Origin: CALINB01 sp938045325 | GTDB lineage: Bacteria > Pseudomonadota > Alphaproteobacteria > Rhodospirillales > CALINB01 | DNA: 64,000 nucleotides | Assembly: GCA_038114465.1 (NCBI GenBank) | Contig: JAYNQW010000001.1 | Location: 372,001-436,000 of the forward strand | Direction of reading: 5' to 3' | Shown: positions 52,906 to 62,098 of the stretch, piece after piece | Layout of the letters: each line of letters begins with the position of its first letter | How positions within the stretch are numbered: position 1 is the first letter of the stretch | The notes under the pieces: model-generated | Told to the model about the DNA's origin: nothing | Seen by the model: the letters and a program-made list of their open reading frames with translations, nothing else | Databases searched by the model: none | Program-made: the position numbers and the translations under genes

Positions 52906-54573
52906 ATGACTAAACTTTTAAGATCGATATATGGGTTCGGTCTTGCATTGATAGCCCTGACAATACTGACCCCGACGGTTTCATTTGCCGATAACCGGCC
53001 TGATTTGGTCATTGCGGTAAATAAACTACCTAGAACGCTTTAGCCGGTTGAAAAGACGGGCAACGTTGATGTGCGTGTGCATTACTCGACGTTCGATACG
53101 CTTATTCGCCGGGATTTTATCAATCCGAATCAAAAAAGCTGGCCGAATCTTAAACCGTCGCTGGCAACGTCTTGGAAGCGGATCAGTCCGACAACGCTTG
53201 AAGTCAAACTCCGCAAAGGGGTCAAGTTTCATAACGGCGAAACACTGACTGCCGATGATGTTGTCTTTACGTTTTCCAAGGAACGGATCAGTGGCAAAAA
53301 AGCCGTCTTGAAAAGCGGCCGGCGTTATTTCGGCCATTTAAAGACCGTGAAAAAGATAGATGATCACACGGTTCATTTCATTGCCAAAAAACCGGATGTT
53401 GCGCTTGAGCAGCGTCTTGCCACGTATGCGTCGTGGATTTTGAATAAAAAACAATGGATGCAATACAAAGAAGAAGGCACCGAATGGGCCAAAACGGCGA
53501 AGCCTAAAAAAAGTAAAAAGAAGAAAAAGAAAAAGAAAAAGAAAAAAGTAAAATTGACGTGGATGCACTATGCGTTGAAAAAAATACGTTTCAATCCCGT
53601 CGGCACCGGCCCACTGAAATTCGTTTCCTGGAAGAAAAATCAGTACGTCAAATACGAGGCTCATGATGATTACTTCATGGGAAAACCAAACTTTAAATCT
53701 GTGACTTTTAAAGTCGTACCGGAAACGGCAACACGGATTGCGGGGTTGGTTTCGGGCGAGTTTGATATCATTGTCGATGTGCCGCCGGATCAATTTAAGG
53801 TTCTGAACCGCTATAAAGATATCGATGTGCGCTCGGTTGTGATTGAAAACACGCATATGCTTGTGTTTACGCCGATCGCAAAAAACTTGCAGGATAAACG
53901 GCTGCGTCAAGCTTTGAGCTTGGCTATCGACCGGGACAAGCTCAGAAAAACGTTGTGGCTCAATCGGAACTACACACCAAAAGGTCACCAATTACCGACA
54001 TTTGGTAAAATGTATAACCCAGACCGTAAGGGTTATGTGTTTGATTCGGAAAAAACCAAGAAGCTCGTGAAAGCATCCGGGTACGACGGTACGCCGATTT
54101 AGTTCCGGCTGATTCCGAATTATTATCTTAACGGCAAGGAAGCGTCCCAAATTCTGCAACAAATGTGGAAAGATGTTGGGATCAACGTCAAATTGCAATT
54201 TGTCGATAATTTCAAGCAAGTGCGTGCTAAAGGCGTCGAGATTTATGCCTGGTCGAATACGTACCGTCTGCCGGACCCAACAGGTTCGATTTATATTACC
54301 TGGGGTAAACGGGCTGCTATTCAACGGAAGTATAAATTTTGGCAGCCCCCTGCAGGCTTTAACGATGGTCTCAAGAAAATCCTGACGAGCCCGGACATGG
54401 ATGAGCGTTATAAAGAGTACCAAAAAGTTCTCGATATCTTCGAAGACGAGATGCCGGGAACAATGCTGTACAACGCGCTCTACAGCTATGCGGTCAAAAA
54501 GAAGATCGAATGGACTCCGTACCCGATCCTGTTCATGGATTTCCGTCCGGATGTCTTGAAAATCAAAGGGTAA
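52906..54573 (+). pseudogene. peptide ABC transporter substrate-binding protein with two in-frame TAG codons
   Basis: One continuous frame of 555 codons from the ATG at 52906 (after GGAGG) codes for a DppA/OppA-type binding protein with a signal peptide (about 1-28), but TAG codons stand at 53041-53043 and 54100-54102. Both lie at places where relatives have an ordinary residue (TL-x-P and PI-x-FRLIPNYY). No frameshift is seen. A lysine-rich insert made of AAA/AAG codons lies at about 53500-53555. Because TAG ends many intact genes in this window and the next gene is a chimera, I read it as a recently inactivated gene; suppression or sequencing error remain possible. Confidence 0.7.
53500..53555 (+). 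repeat. poly-lysine codon tract
   Basis: An almost pure purine run of alternating AAA/AAG codons, coding for about 15 Lys within 20 residues, in the middle of the peptide-binding protein. It looks like a slippage-expanded microsatellite and is not a usual feature of the family. Confidence 0.85.
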
Positions 54574-54600
54574 CCTCCCAGAAACGACCGGAGACATGCC

Positions 54601-55590
54601 GTGGCCCCGCTCTTAGAAGTACGTAATCTTGCGATTAGTTTCGATACGGAAGAGGGTGTGGTTGCGGCGGTCACCGGGGTTTCATTTTCCGTCGACCCCG
54701 GCAAGACCTTAGGTCTTGTCGGGGAAAGCGGTTGCGGCAAAAGCGTCACGTGCCATTCCATTCTTCGCTTAATACCGCAAAATGGTCACATCCATTCAGG
54801 AGAAATTTTATACGGCGGCAAAGACCTGCTAAAAATTCCCAATGCCGAGCTGGATAAAATCCGCGGCCATGATATCGCCATGATTTTTCAGGATCCGTCG
54901 AGCTCGTTAAACCCCGTTCACACCATCGGCCGGCAATTAATCGAAAGTCTTGTTTTGCACCGGGGCATGAACAAAACGTCGGCCCGCGCCGAAGCTCTGC
55001 GGTTGCTTGATACGGTCGGTATTCCGGAAGCTAACCGGCGTTTGGGTGAATATCCGCATCAATTATCGGGCGGCATGAATCAGCGTGCAATGATTGCGAT
55101 TGCGCTGGCCTCTTTGCCGTTTTTGCTGATCGCGTTGGCGGTGCTTGCGTTTTTCGGCAACAGCTTCACGTTATTTATTATCATCATGGGTATTAATGGT
55201 TGGGAGAATTATGCCCGCCTGACCCGAGGTATGGTTTTGTCGGCAAATACCCATGGCTATGCGGTTGCGGTCCGATCCTTAGGCGCAAAGCCGTCGAGCG
55301 TGTATTTCCGGCATATATTGCCGAATATCATCAGCATATTGATTGTGCAATTTACGTTGAACTTTCCCTCGACAATTCTGCTCGAAACGTCCCTCAGTTT
55401 TCTCGGTCTCGGCATTCAGCCGCCGCTGACGAGCCTCGGGCAAATGTTGGGAGCGGGACGGGCGCATTTGCTCTATTCGTGGTGGATCGCCGTTCTGCCC
55501 GGCGCCTTGATTTTCTTTACGACCCTGTCGATCAGTATCATCGGCGATTGGCTACGTGACCGTTTGGATCCGACGCTTAAAAACCGTTAG
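54601..55590 (+). CDS. chimeric ABC gene: DppD-like ATPase N-terminus fused to DppC-like permease C-terminus
   Basis: Frame of 329 codons with GTG start and a GGAG 7 bases upstream. Residues 1 to about 168 are an oligopeptide-transport ATPase with Walker A GESGCGKS, Q-loop MIFQDPSSSLNPVHT and signature LSGGMNQRAMIAIALA; Walker B and the H-loop are missing. From about residue 170 (position near 55110) the frame continues without a break as the C-terminal half of a permease with the EAA loop YAVAVRSLGAKPSSVYFRHILPN and LSFLGLGIQPP. A deletion joining two genes explains this. The product cannot be a working transporter on its own. Confidence 0.85.
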   Translation: MAPLLEVRNLAISFDTEEGVVAAVTGVSFSVDPGKTLGLVGESGCGKSVTCHSILRLIPQNGHIHSGEILYGGKDLLKIPNAELDKIRGHDIAMIFQDPSSSLNPVHTIGRQLIESLVLHRGMNKTSARAEALRLLDTVGIPEANRRLGEYPHQLSGGMNQRAMIAIALASLPFLLIALAVLAFFGNSFTLFIIIMGINGWENYARLTRGMVLSANTHGYAVAVRSLGAKPSSVYFRHILPNIISILIVQFTLNFPSTILLETSLSFLGLGIQPPLTSLGQMLGAGRAHLLYSWWIAVLPGALIFFTTLSISIIGDWLRDRLDPTLKNR

Positions 55591-55660
55591 CCCACCACAC
55601 CCATACCGGCTTGTTTATTTTAAGATTTTCACCGCGCCGTTGCCGGACTATACATAAACA

Positions 55661-56779
55661 ATGTCTGAGCCCACAAAGCGCACCCGTGTCTTAGTGAATG
55701 GAATTCATGCCAAGTCAGGGGGCGGTGTAACGTACCTGCGGAATGTTTTGCCCTTGTTGGGGGAAAATCCTGCGCTCGATGTTCATCTGATCATTCACGA
55801 AGACCAGCAGAAAATTTATTCAGAACTTGGATCAAACATACAGATCCATGCTCGCAATTTTCCATCTGGTTTTTATGGATTGTTTTTTTGGGAACAGGTT
55901 GTCTTTCCGATTTTAGTCAAAACAATTAATGCCGATGTTGTTTTCTCGCCGGGTAATTACGGACCGTTTGTCTTACGCAAACAGGTCACTTTATTGCGTA
56001 ACGCTTTGGATGTTGGGCGTACGGAGCGGAGAATTCGTCGCCGCATACTTTGGGCTTCTATATCCCTTGTAACATGGATCTCTGTCATTTTTGTGAAGCG
56101 CGCTATTGCGGTATCAGCCTATGCGGCTGAATCAATTGCACCGAAATGTATGCGGCATAAAATCGATATTGTCCATCATGGTGTGAGTGAGCAATTTCGA
56201 GCAGCCGGGGCTATCGATCAGCGTAAACGGGAAAAATTCCTGTTAATGGTTTCTGATATTTATATTCAGAAAAATTTTAAAACCGTCATCGAGGCGCTGT
56301 CCTTGATTCGGCAAACTCATCCGGACATAAAATTGTGTATCGCCGGCCGTGTGATCGACCCGGTGTATTACAACTCAATATGTGAGCAGATCAAAAATAC
56401 GGACCTTTCCAAGAATGTTGAGTTTCTCGGCAGTAAGACGCCCGAAGACATTCAAATTTTATATGCATCATGCCGGTCTGTTATTTTTTCTTCGACCGTC
56501 GAAGCTTTCGGTAACCCGTTGGTGGAAGCGATGGCGAGCGGCTGTGCGGTGATATCGTCCAACACCACTGCCATGCCCGAAGTGGCCGGTGATGCGGTAC
56601 TTTATTTCTCGCCGGATAACGCAAAAGAACTGGCAGCCCAGATCGAACGTATTTTGCAAGATGATGCGCTTTGTGCGGACTTGGCAGAGCGTTCTATCGA
56701 ACGGGCCAAGGATTTTTCCTGGGATAAAACGGCGGCGCAAACAGCGAAGATACTGATTGAAACGGCGCAGGCGCGTTAG
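55661..56779 (+). CDS. family 4 glycosyltransferase
   Basis: Protein of 372 residues of GT-B fold. N-terminal VLVNGIHAKSGGGVTYLRNVLP, then ISAYAAESI-like sugar-transferase positions, and the C-terminal GT4 donor-binding region SSTVEAFGNPLVEAMASGCAVISSNTTAMPEV with the EX7E glutamates. It is probably cytoplasmic and linked to exopolysaccharide or glycolipid synthesis, but no other polysaccharide gene is adjacent, so the acceptor is unknown. It converges on the isochorismatase-like gene with a 4-base overlap. Confidence 0.9.
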   Translation: MSEPTKRTRVLVNGIHAKSGGGVTYLRNVLPLLGENPALDVHLIIHEDQQKIYSELGSNIQIHARNFPSGFYGLFFWEQVVFPILVKTINADVVFSPGNYGPFVLRKQVTLLRNALDVGRTERRIRRRILWASISLVTWISVIFVKRAIAVSAYAAESIAPKCMRHKIDIVHHGVSEQFRAAGAIDQRKREKFLLMVSDIYIQKNFKTVIEALSLIRQTHPDIKLCIAGRVIDPVYYNSICEQIKNTDLSKNVEFLGSKTPEDIQILYASCRSVIFSSTVEAFGNPLVEAMASGCAVISSNTTAMPEVAGDAVLYFSPDNAKELAAQIERILQDDALCADLAERSIERAKDFSWDKTAAQTAKILIETAQAR

Positions 56780-57351
56780 CTTGAAAAATCGACGTCTGTG
56801 CTCGTGGTAACGTCTGCGAAACGGGCCATGTTATCGCGTAAGAACCGGTGCTCTTCCTCACTGCCGGCACAACAGCAATCGTCGATAATGACGATATGAT
56901 AATCTCGGTCATGCCCTTCTTTGGCCACCGACATGACGACGCCGCCGGTCGAGACTCCTAAGATGTAAATCCGTTCAATGCCTTGAGCCTTCAATAAAGG
57001 CTCCAAATCGGTCCCGTAAAACGGGCTGACCCGGTGCTTGACGATGTCGAAATCTCCCGCCTGCGGGGCTAAATCGGGATGGACTTCCGTGCCCCAGCTG
57101 CCAAGTTTTAAAAGCCCGCTATCTTTCGCGCCTTTGAAGAGTTTTGAACCGGACGGGTGTTCGCGGTAATCGGGTGAAAAACCGACGCGGATATAACCGA
57201 TGGGGACCTTAGCGGTGCGGGCCTTGGCGATCACCGTCGCGGTATTGGCGATCGTGTTGCGGCGCGCGAGTTCCTCACCGTATTTGTTGGGTCTGTCAGG
57301 GTGGATAATATCGTTGATCATATCGCCGATCAGTAAAATACTCTTCATCAC
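56776..57351 (-). CDS. isochorismatase-like hydrolase lacking the catalytic cysteine
   Basis: Protein of 191 residues with the family fold: LLIGDMINDIIHPD holding the first Asp, KHRVSPFYGTDLEPLLKAQGIERIYILGVSTGGVV and YHIVIIDDCCCAG. In cysteine hydrolases the GVST loop is followed by a nucleophilic Cys, but here it reads GVSTGGVVMS, so the nucleophile is missing, as in EntB-type isochorismatases that use another mechanism. The substrate is unknown. Confidence 0.83.
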   Translation of the reverse strand: MMKSILLIGDMINDIIHPDRPNKYGEELARRNTIANTATVIAKARTAKVPIGYIRVGFSPDYREHPSGSKLFKGAKDSGLLKLGSWGTEVHPDLAPQAGDFDIVKHRVSPFYGTDLEPLLKAQGIERIYILGVSTGGVVMSVAKEGHDRDYHIVIIDDCCCAGSEEEHRFLRDNMARFADVTTSTDVDFSS

Positions 57352-57419
57352 GGGCCTCGTTTGTTGTTGCCGCCAAGTATGATATAAACCGGTTATAAAA
57401 TATTCGCAGGGAGACGAAA

Positions 57420-58523
57420 ATGAAAATAGAAAGCGTGATCCTTCGGCAAGTCGAACTGCCGCTGATTAAGCCTTATTACCTTTCATTTTATACATTTGAA
57501 TCGTTTATCCCGATTTATGTTGAGATCCGTGATACCGACGGCCGCGTCGGTCTCGGCGAAGCGCAGATTTCACCCAACGCCTATGTCGAAACTCGTGACA
57601 CGGGATTGCAATTCTGCAAAGAGCAGGCCGAAATCGTTCTCGGCATGGAAACGGGCAAAGCAAAAGCAAAAATTCACAGCGTTTGGGAAGAGAGCGCCCT
57701 CGCGGCGACGGCGTTTATGACGGCAATTGAAATGTTGGAGGACAGCCCGATCCTTAAAACCGACCGGGATATCGAAATCCCGTTGCTCACTCCGCTAAAC
57801 AGCAAAGACCCAGACGGCATAAAAGAAGAAATCGAACAACGCATCGGAGAAGGTTTCCGCACGATTAAAGTAAAAGTGGGCAGCACGGTGGAAGACGACC
57901 TCGCCCGGGTCGAAGCGGCGCAAAAGGCTAATGCGGGACGGGCCGCCATTCGGATCGACGCCAATTTCGCCTATTCCCGTGAGGAAGGCTGTCAATTTGC
58001 GTCTTCTTTGGACCCCGACAGTATCGAACATTTCGAGCAGCCCTGTGACCCCGCGGCGTGGGATGATAACAAGGCTGTTGCAGACGTCTCGACCGTGCCG
58101 GTCATGCTTGATGAGTCAATTAAAACCGAAGAACACATCGAAACCGCCGGTTCACTCGGCAACATTGCGGCGTGTAAGTTGAAACTCAAACGCCTAGCGA
58201 CGGTTGAAAATTTGGTTTCTAAACTCAAACGCATCAGCGAACTTGGTATGCGGCCTGTTTTGGGTGACGGTACTGCGAGTGAAATCGGTTGTTGGATGGA
58301 AGCGTGCGCTTGGCGCGATACGGTCGATAATGCCGGCGAGTTCAGCGGTTTTCTGAAGCCTAAGTTCCGGACGCTGAAAAATCCGCTTCCGTTTGAAAAA
58401 GGCTCAATCTATTTGCCGGCGGGCTACCGGCCGGAACTCGATGAAGACGTTGTGGCGAAGCACACGATCAAAGAGGAACGGATCGGCCCCGCCCGGACCG
58501 CGCTTTCAGGGGCGGCGGAATAA
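57420..58523 (+). CDS. enolase-superfamily enzyme, muconate-lactonising (MLE) type
   Basis: Protein of 367 residues with the capping N-terminal domain and a barrel with ordered ligands: FRTIKVKVG (Lys pair), IRIDANFAY (Asp), EHFEQPCD (Glu), VMLDESI (Asp/Glu) and CKLKLKRL (second Lys). This Lys/Lys arrangement is that of muconate-lactonising, o-succinylbenzoate synthase and dipeptide-epimerase enzymes. It abstracts a proton alpha to a carboxylate. It is convergent with the second MmgE/PrpD gene. Confidence 0.88.
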   Translation: MKIESVILRQVELPLIKPYYLSFYTFESFIPIYVEIRDTDGRVGLGEAQISPNAYVETRDTGLQFCKEQAEIVLGMETGKAKAKIHSVWEESALAATAFMTAIEMLEDSPILKTDRDIEIPLLTPLNSKDPDGIKEEIEQRIGEGFRTIKVKVGSTVEDDLARVEAAQKANAGRAAIRIDANFAYSREEGCQFASSLDPDSIEHFEQPCDPAAWDDNKAVADVSTVPVMLDESIKTEEHIETAGSLGNIAACKLKLKRLATVENLVSKLKRISELGMRPVLGDGTASEIGCWMEACAWRDTVDNAGEFSGFLKPKFRTLKNPLPFEKGSIYLPAGYRPELDEDVVAKHTIKEERIGPARTALSGAAE

Positions 58524-58544
58524 CAGTTATCTGCCGTTCGAGCG

Positions 58545-59888
58545 TTATTTTTTTACGGCGGCTCGCGCGATCTCACCGGCATCGTCCAAAGACTCCGCCG
58601 ACCAACACAGATCGATTATTTTTTCGCTTTGCTGTTGGGATATGACACCGTTTACCAGTTCGCGGTATTTGCCGGCGATGTCGTCATCGCTCATCGGATT
58701 GTCCAGACTGCCAAGCGCATGGGTCACGTGTTCATTGAGAACGCTGCCGTTTTTAAGCTGAATGGAAACATAAGCTTCGTACTTGCCGATAGATTCGACG
58801 GCTTCGGCGTGTACATTTTTGCGCAAAGCGATAACGTTCGGATCATGAACCCGGCTATCAGTAAATTGCGCCTCGCCGGCGGTACCGTCGATCAGGGCAA
58901 TGGCAGCGGTATGGTAAACACTAAATTTTCCTTCCAAACCGGTTTTCGGCTCTTCCTTGCCGGTCAACAGCAGCGTATTGGGGCTGACTTTTAGTGAAAC
59001 ACTGCCGATTTGCGATGGTTCCAGATGATGCTCGTTGCGCAGCCGGATACAGCCGTCAACGCTGGCATGGGTGACGATCCCGCAGGCAAACGCTTTATAC
59101 GTGTTGTAGGAAATTTCGAAATCCTTGCCGAGGTTTTCGGTAAGACCTTGTAAATCATCAATGCCGGTCATGGCGACGGCAAAGCCTTTCGATCCTTCCA
59201 GCGCATGATCGTCGCTGACAAAACCTTGTTGGGCCATCAGGGCAGCCTGCAAACCGTTGCGCGCGGCCGTTCCCGGCGCAAAACTTTTCACCATGGTGCC
59301 GTAATTTTCGCGAATGCCGCCGGCGAGATTTGCGGCGATTCCAAAGGCCCAAATCAATTGCTGTTCATCGAGATCGAGTAAACGCCCAGCGGCGGCGGCG
59401 GCGCCAAACCCACCGCACACACTGGTGACATGCCAACCGGGATTGCGTTCGCCAAATACCGTATTGGCAATCCGGCATTCGATTTCAACACCGAGAATAA
59501 AAGCAGTGAGAAAGTCCAGCCCTCGAACCGGGTTTAATTCCGCTAATGCCAGACACACAGGTGCCGCCGGTCCACTCGGATGAATATTGGTTTTCTTTGC
59601 TTGAGTCGCATCGAAATCGAGAACGGCCGAGCTGGTGCCGTTGATTAAAGCGGCGCTCATGATATCGAGTTTTTCGCTGCGCCCGAGGATGGTGGCCTGA
59701 CCGGGGCCGGAAAAAGGTCGGGTGGCGGCAAGCGCTTTATCGACGGTTTCATGTTGTGCGCCGCCGATGGCACAACCGAGAAAATTAATCAGGGAGCGCT
59801 TCGCATCGTGTTGGGCGCGCGCCGGGATATCAGCGGGCGCGGCGTCGAGTACATACCGGACTAATTCTTGAGTGATATCCATATTCAC
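58545..59888 (-). CDS. MmgE/PrpD family protein
   Basis: Protein of 447 residues with LINFLGCAIGGAQHETVDKAL, LINGTSSAVLDFDATQAKKTNIHPSGPAAPVCLALAE and GTMVKSFAPGTAARNGLQAALMAQQGFVSDD. It differs from the copy at 43851: HGHPS-type residues are replaced by NIHPSG. The family includes dehydratases and decarboxylases of tricarboxylic acids. It is 4 bases downstream of the phosphosulfolactate-synthase-like gene, so they are probably in one operon. Confidence 0.88.
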   Translation of the reverse strand: MNMDITQELVRYVLDAAPADIPARAQHDAKRSLINFLGCAIGGAQHETVDKALAATRPFSGPGQATILGRSEKLDIMSAALINGTSSAVLDFDATQAKKTNIHPSGPAAPVCLALAELNPVRGLDFLTAFILGVEIECRIANTVFGERNPGWHVTSVCGGFGAAAAAGRLLDLDEQQLIWAFGIAANLAGGIRENYGTMVKSFAPGTAARNGLQAALMAQQGFVSDDHALEGSKGFAVAMTGIDDLQGLTENLGKDFEISYNTYKAFACGIVTHASVDGCIRLRNEHHLEPSQIGSVSLKVSPNTLLLTGKEEPKTGLEGKFSVYHTAAIALIDGTAGEAQFTDSRVHDPNVIALRKNVHAEAVESIGKYEAYVSIQLKNGSVLNEHVTHALGSLDNPMSDDDIAGKYRELVNGVISQQQSEKIIDLCWSAESLDDAGEIARAAVKK

Positions 59889-59892
59889 GTAT

Positions 59893-60750
59893 TTAACCGG
59901 CCTGGTCTTTCAAGTCCTCGAGGGATTGCGGCGGTTTGTTTTGAATGGTGCTCAGATATTCGTAACCCATGATACGCTGTAAACCCCGGCGCATGCCTTC
60001 TAGCGTAACGATTTTTTCGTGTTCGATGTTTTCGACATTGATGTCGGGGCCATATTCTCTGATCAGCCACATGGTCAAATGCGGCCAGCCGTTGCGGCCG
60101 ATCTCAAGAATGACATTTTCCAAACCGACAGGCTCGATAATCTTGCGCAATGTTTCTTGGTCATGCTGATGATAGTGGCACAGCTCGGTATTTTCGAGCA
60201 CAACCTTAACCGCGCCGGCATCCAGGTCAGCCTTGATGCAATCGACGGCCTCTTCGGGCGGGAACGGTTCATCAAAAAATTTTTTCCCGACTTCGGTAAA
60301 GACTTGTAGTCCCATGTCGGTTCCTTTCTTGATCAACGCCGAGCGTTCGTCACGCAGCAGCTCCGGCATCGAGTCGGTGCTGACCTCCATGCCGGTAAAC
60401 CCAAGGTCGATAACCCGGTCATAGAATTCGTCAATTTTACCTTGCAGATACGCGATCTCGAAGGCGACCCCGCCGGGAAATGTCGGAATGCCGTGTTTTT
60501 TGTAAATTTTGTTTTTCTCGACGATGGTTCGCGCACTGATACGGTGAATGCCGGTAAAATCGACGAACTTCACTTCGTCGATTAGGTTGCCGTTATACGT
60601 TAAGTAGTCATCGACAAATTTTGTCGGCATTGAGCGATCGCTCATAATCGTCCAGCGGTCTTTGCGCGGTTTCGGCTTGGACGTCGGTATTGTCAGAAAG
60701 TCGAAGGATGGTTTGTCGAGCCAAGCATCATCTTTCTTATCCGTTGTCAT
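59893..60750 (-). CDS. phosphosulfolactate synthase (ComA)-like protein
   Basis: Protein of 285 residues resembling ComA, which adds sulfite to phosphoenolpyruvate to form (R)-phosphosulfolactate. Diagnostic is HGIPTFPGGVAFEIAYLQGKIDEFYDRVIDLGFTGMEVSTDSMPE, with the barrel strand DYLTYNGNLIDEVKFVDF before it and VILEIGRNGWPHLTMWLI later. A 40-residue N-terminal extension precedes the barrel. The ComB and ComC partners of coenzyme M synthesis are not present, so in this organism it may serve sulfolactate or an unrelated C-C bond reaction. Co-transcribed with MmgE/PrpD. Confidence 0.78.
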   Translation of the reverse strand: MTTDKKDDAWLDKPSFDFLTIPTSKPKPRKDRWTIMSDRSMPTKFVDDYLTYNGNLIDEVKFVDFTGIHRISARTIVEKNKIYKKHGIPTFPGGVAFEIAYLQGKIDEFYDRVIDLGFTGMEVSTDSMPELLRDERSALIKKGTDMGLQVFTEVGKKFFDEPFPPEEAVDCIKADLDAGAVKVVLENTELCHYHQHDQETLRKIIEPVGLENVILEIGRNGWPHLTMWLIREYGPDINVENIEHEKIVTLEGMRRGLQRIMGYEYLSTIQNKPPQSLEDLKDQAG

Positions 60751-60875
60751 AAGTGCCTCCCTTTGTTTTGTTTGTCCTGTTATTCTGCAGCATAACCAAA
60801 TGTTTTCCGTTCAACCAGTCTGTTTACAATATCGGCCGTGGCCGTTTATGATCGGCACAAAAGGGGAGGAGATAT

Positions 60876-62030
60876 ATGAAAGTCACAGCCGTCGATTGTT
60901 TTCTGGTTAAAAGTGGATTTCGCAAAAATTTAGCCTTCGTGAAGGTAACCACCGATGATGGCATCATCGGTTGGGGGGAAGCCTTTACCCATCACGATCG
61001 AGAGCGGGCGACCGCGGTGATGGTCGATGAATTGGCGCGTTATCTTATCGGCCGCGACCCGTTTCAAATCAAATATTTCACCGAAATTGCTTTTAACGAC
61101 GGTGCCGCGAGGCGCTCGTCACTCGAGTTTCACTCGGCGCTGTCGGGCATTGAAATCGCCTTGTGGGATATCGTCGGCAAAGCGCTGGACCAGCCGGTTT
61201 ACAATCTTCTCGGCGGGCCTGTGCGGGATAAATTTTATACCTATGCGAACGGCTGGTCGTTCGGCTGCAAGACGCCCGATGAGTTTGCCCGGGCGGCGGA
61301 GAAAACCCGTGAAGCCGGTTTTACAGCCTTGAAGTTTTATTGCGTGACCGGCGCGCCGCGGACATTTATCAGTGCCCAGCAGGAACAAGAAGCCGTCGAT
61401 GTCGTACGGGCCGTGCGCGATGCGGTCGGTCCGGATGTCGAGTTGATGGTGGATGTCAGTCGGAAATTATCGCCGTATCACGCGATCCGGCTTGCCGAGC
61501 GGCTGGAAGAGTTTAACCTATATTGGTTTGAAGAACCCTGCACGGCCGATAACATCGATGCCTTGGCGGAGATCAAAGCCAAGTCGCCCATTCCCGTTGT
61601 GACCGGCGAGGGCATACATCATGTTGCCGGGTTTCGCGATGTATTCGTGAACGATGCCGCCGATATTATTAATCCGGATGTCGCCAGTTGCGGCGGTATA
61701 TTGAAACTCAAAGAGATCGCGGCGACGGCTGAACCGTATTACGTGGCGATGTCGCCGCATAACTACAACTCTACGCTGGTCGGTATGGCCGCGACCATCC
61801 ATGCGTGCGCGACCATGCCGAATTTTATCATCGCGGAGTATTTCGTTACGTTCGAGGACTTGGCTTGTGAGATCTCGCCGGGCAATCAGTATGTTGCCAA
61901 AGACAGTTACATCGGCTTGCCGACGGGGCCGGGTCTTGGGATCGACGTCAATGAAGATGTTTTGAAAAATAATCCGTTCGTACAGTTTGATACACGGGTG
62001 ACTCGGCAAATTTCGGATGAAGGGCCTTAA
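60876..62030 (+). CDS. enolase-superfamily enzyme, mandelate racemase type
   Basis: Protein of 384 residues. N-terminal KVTTDDGIIGWGEAFTHHDRERA, then barrel ligands ELMVDVSRKLS (Asp), LYWFEEPCT (Glu), VVTGEGIHHVAGF (Glu) and the later His in AMSPHNYNSTLVG, an arrangement of the mandelate-racemase/galactonate-dehydratase subgroup. It likely dehydrates or epimerises an acid sugar or similar acid. It is divergent from the ComA-like gene and followed by a bidirectional terminator. Confidence 0.9.
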   Translation: MKVTAVDCFLVKSGFRKNLAFVKVTTDDGIIGWGEAFTHHDRERATAVMVDELARYLIGRDPFQIKYFTEIAFNDGAARRSSLEFHSALSGIEIALWDIVGKALDQPVYNLLGGPVRDKFYTYANGWSFGCKTPDEFARAAEKTREAGFTALKFYCVTGAPRTFISAQQEQEAVDVVRAVRDAVGPDVELMVDVSRKLSPYHAIRLAERLEEFNLYWFEEPCTADNIDALAEIKAKSPIPVVTGEGIHHVAGFRDVFVNDAADIINPDVASCGGILKLKEIAATAEPYYVAMSPHNYNSTLVGMAATIHACATMPNFIIAEYFVTFEDLACEISPGNQYVAKDSYIGLPTGPGLGIDVNEDVLKNNPFVQFDTRVTRQISDEGP

Positions 62031-62050
62031 GACCAAGTTCAACAAAAATA

Positions 62051-62085
62051 AAAAACCCGGCAACCTTTCGGCTGCCGGGTTTTTT
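62051..62085. terminator. bidirectional rho-independent terminator
   Basis: AAAAACCCGGCA ... TGCCGGGTTTTTT with a loop containing TTTCG, between the convergent enolase-superfamily gene and the TctC-like gene; A and T runs flank the stem on both sides. Confidence 0.9.
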
Positions 62086-62098
62086 GTAACGGTAACGA

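Noticed and set aside
52906..54573. Pyrrolysine at the two TAG codons of the peptide-binding protein.
   Set aside because: TAG ends many intact genes in this window, the sites are not conserved catalytic positions, and the adjacent transporter gene is plainly damaged.
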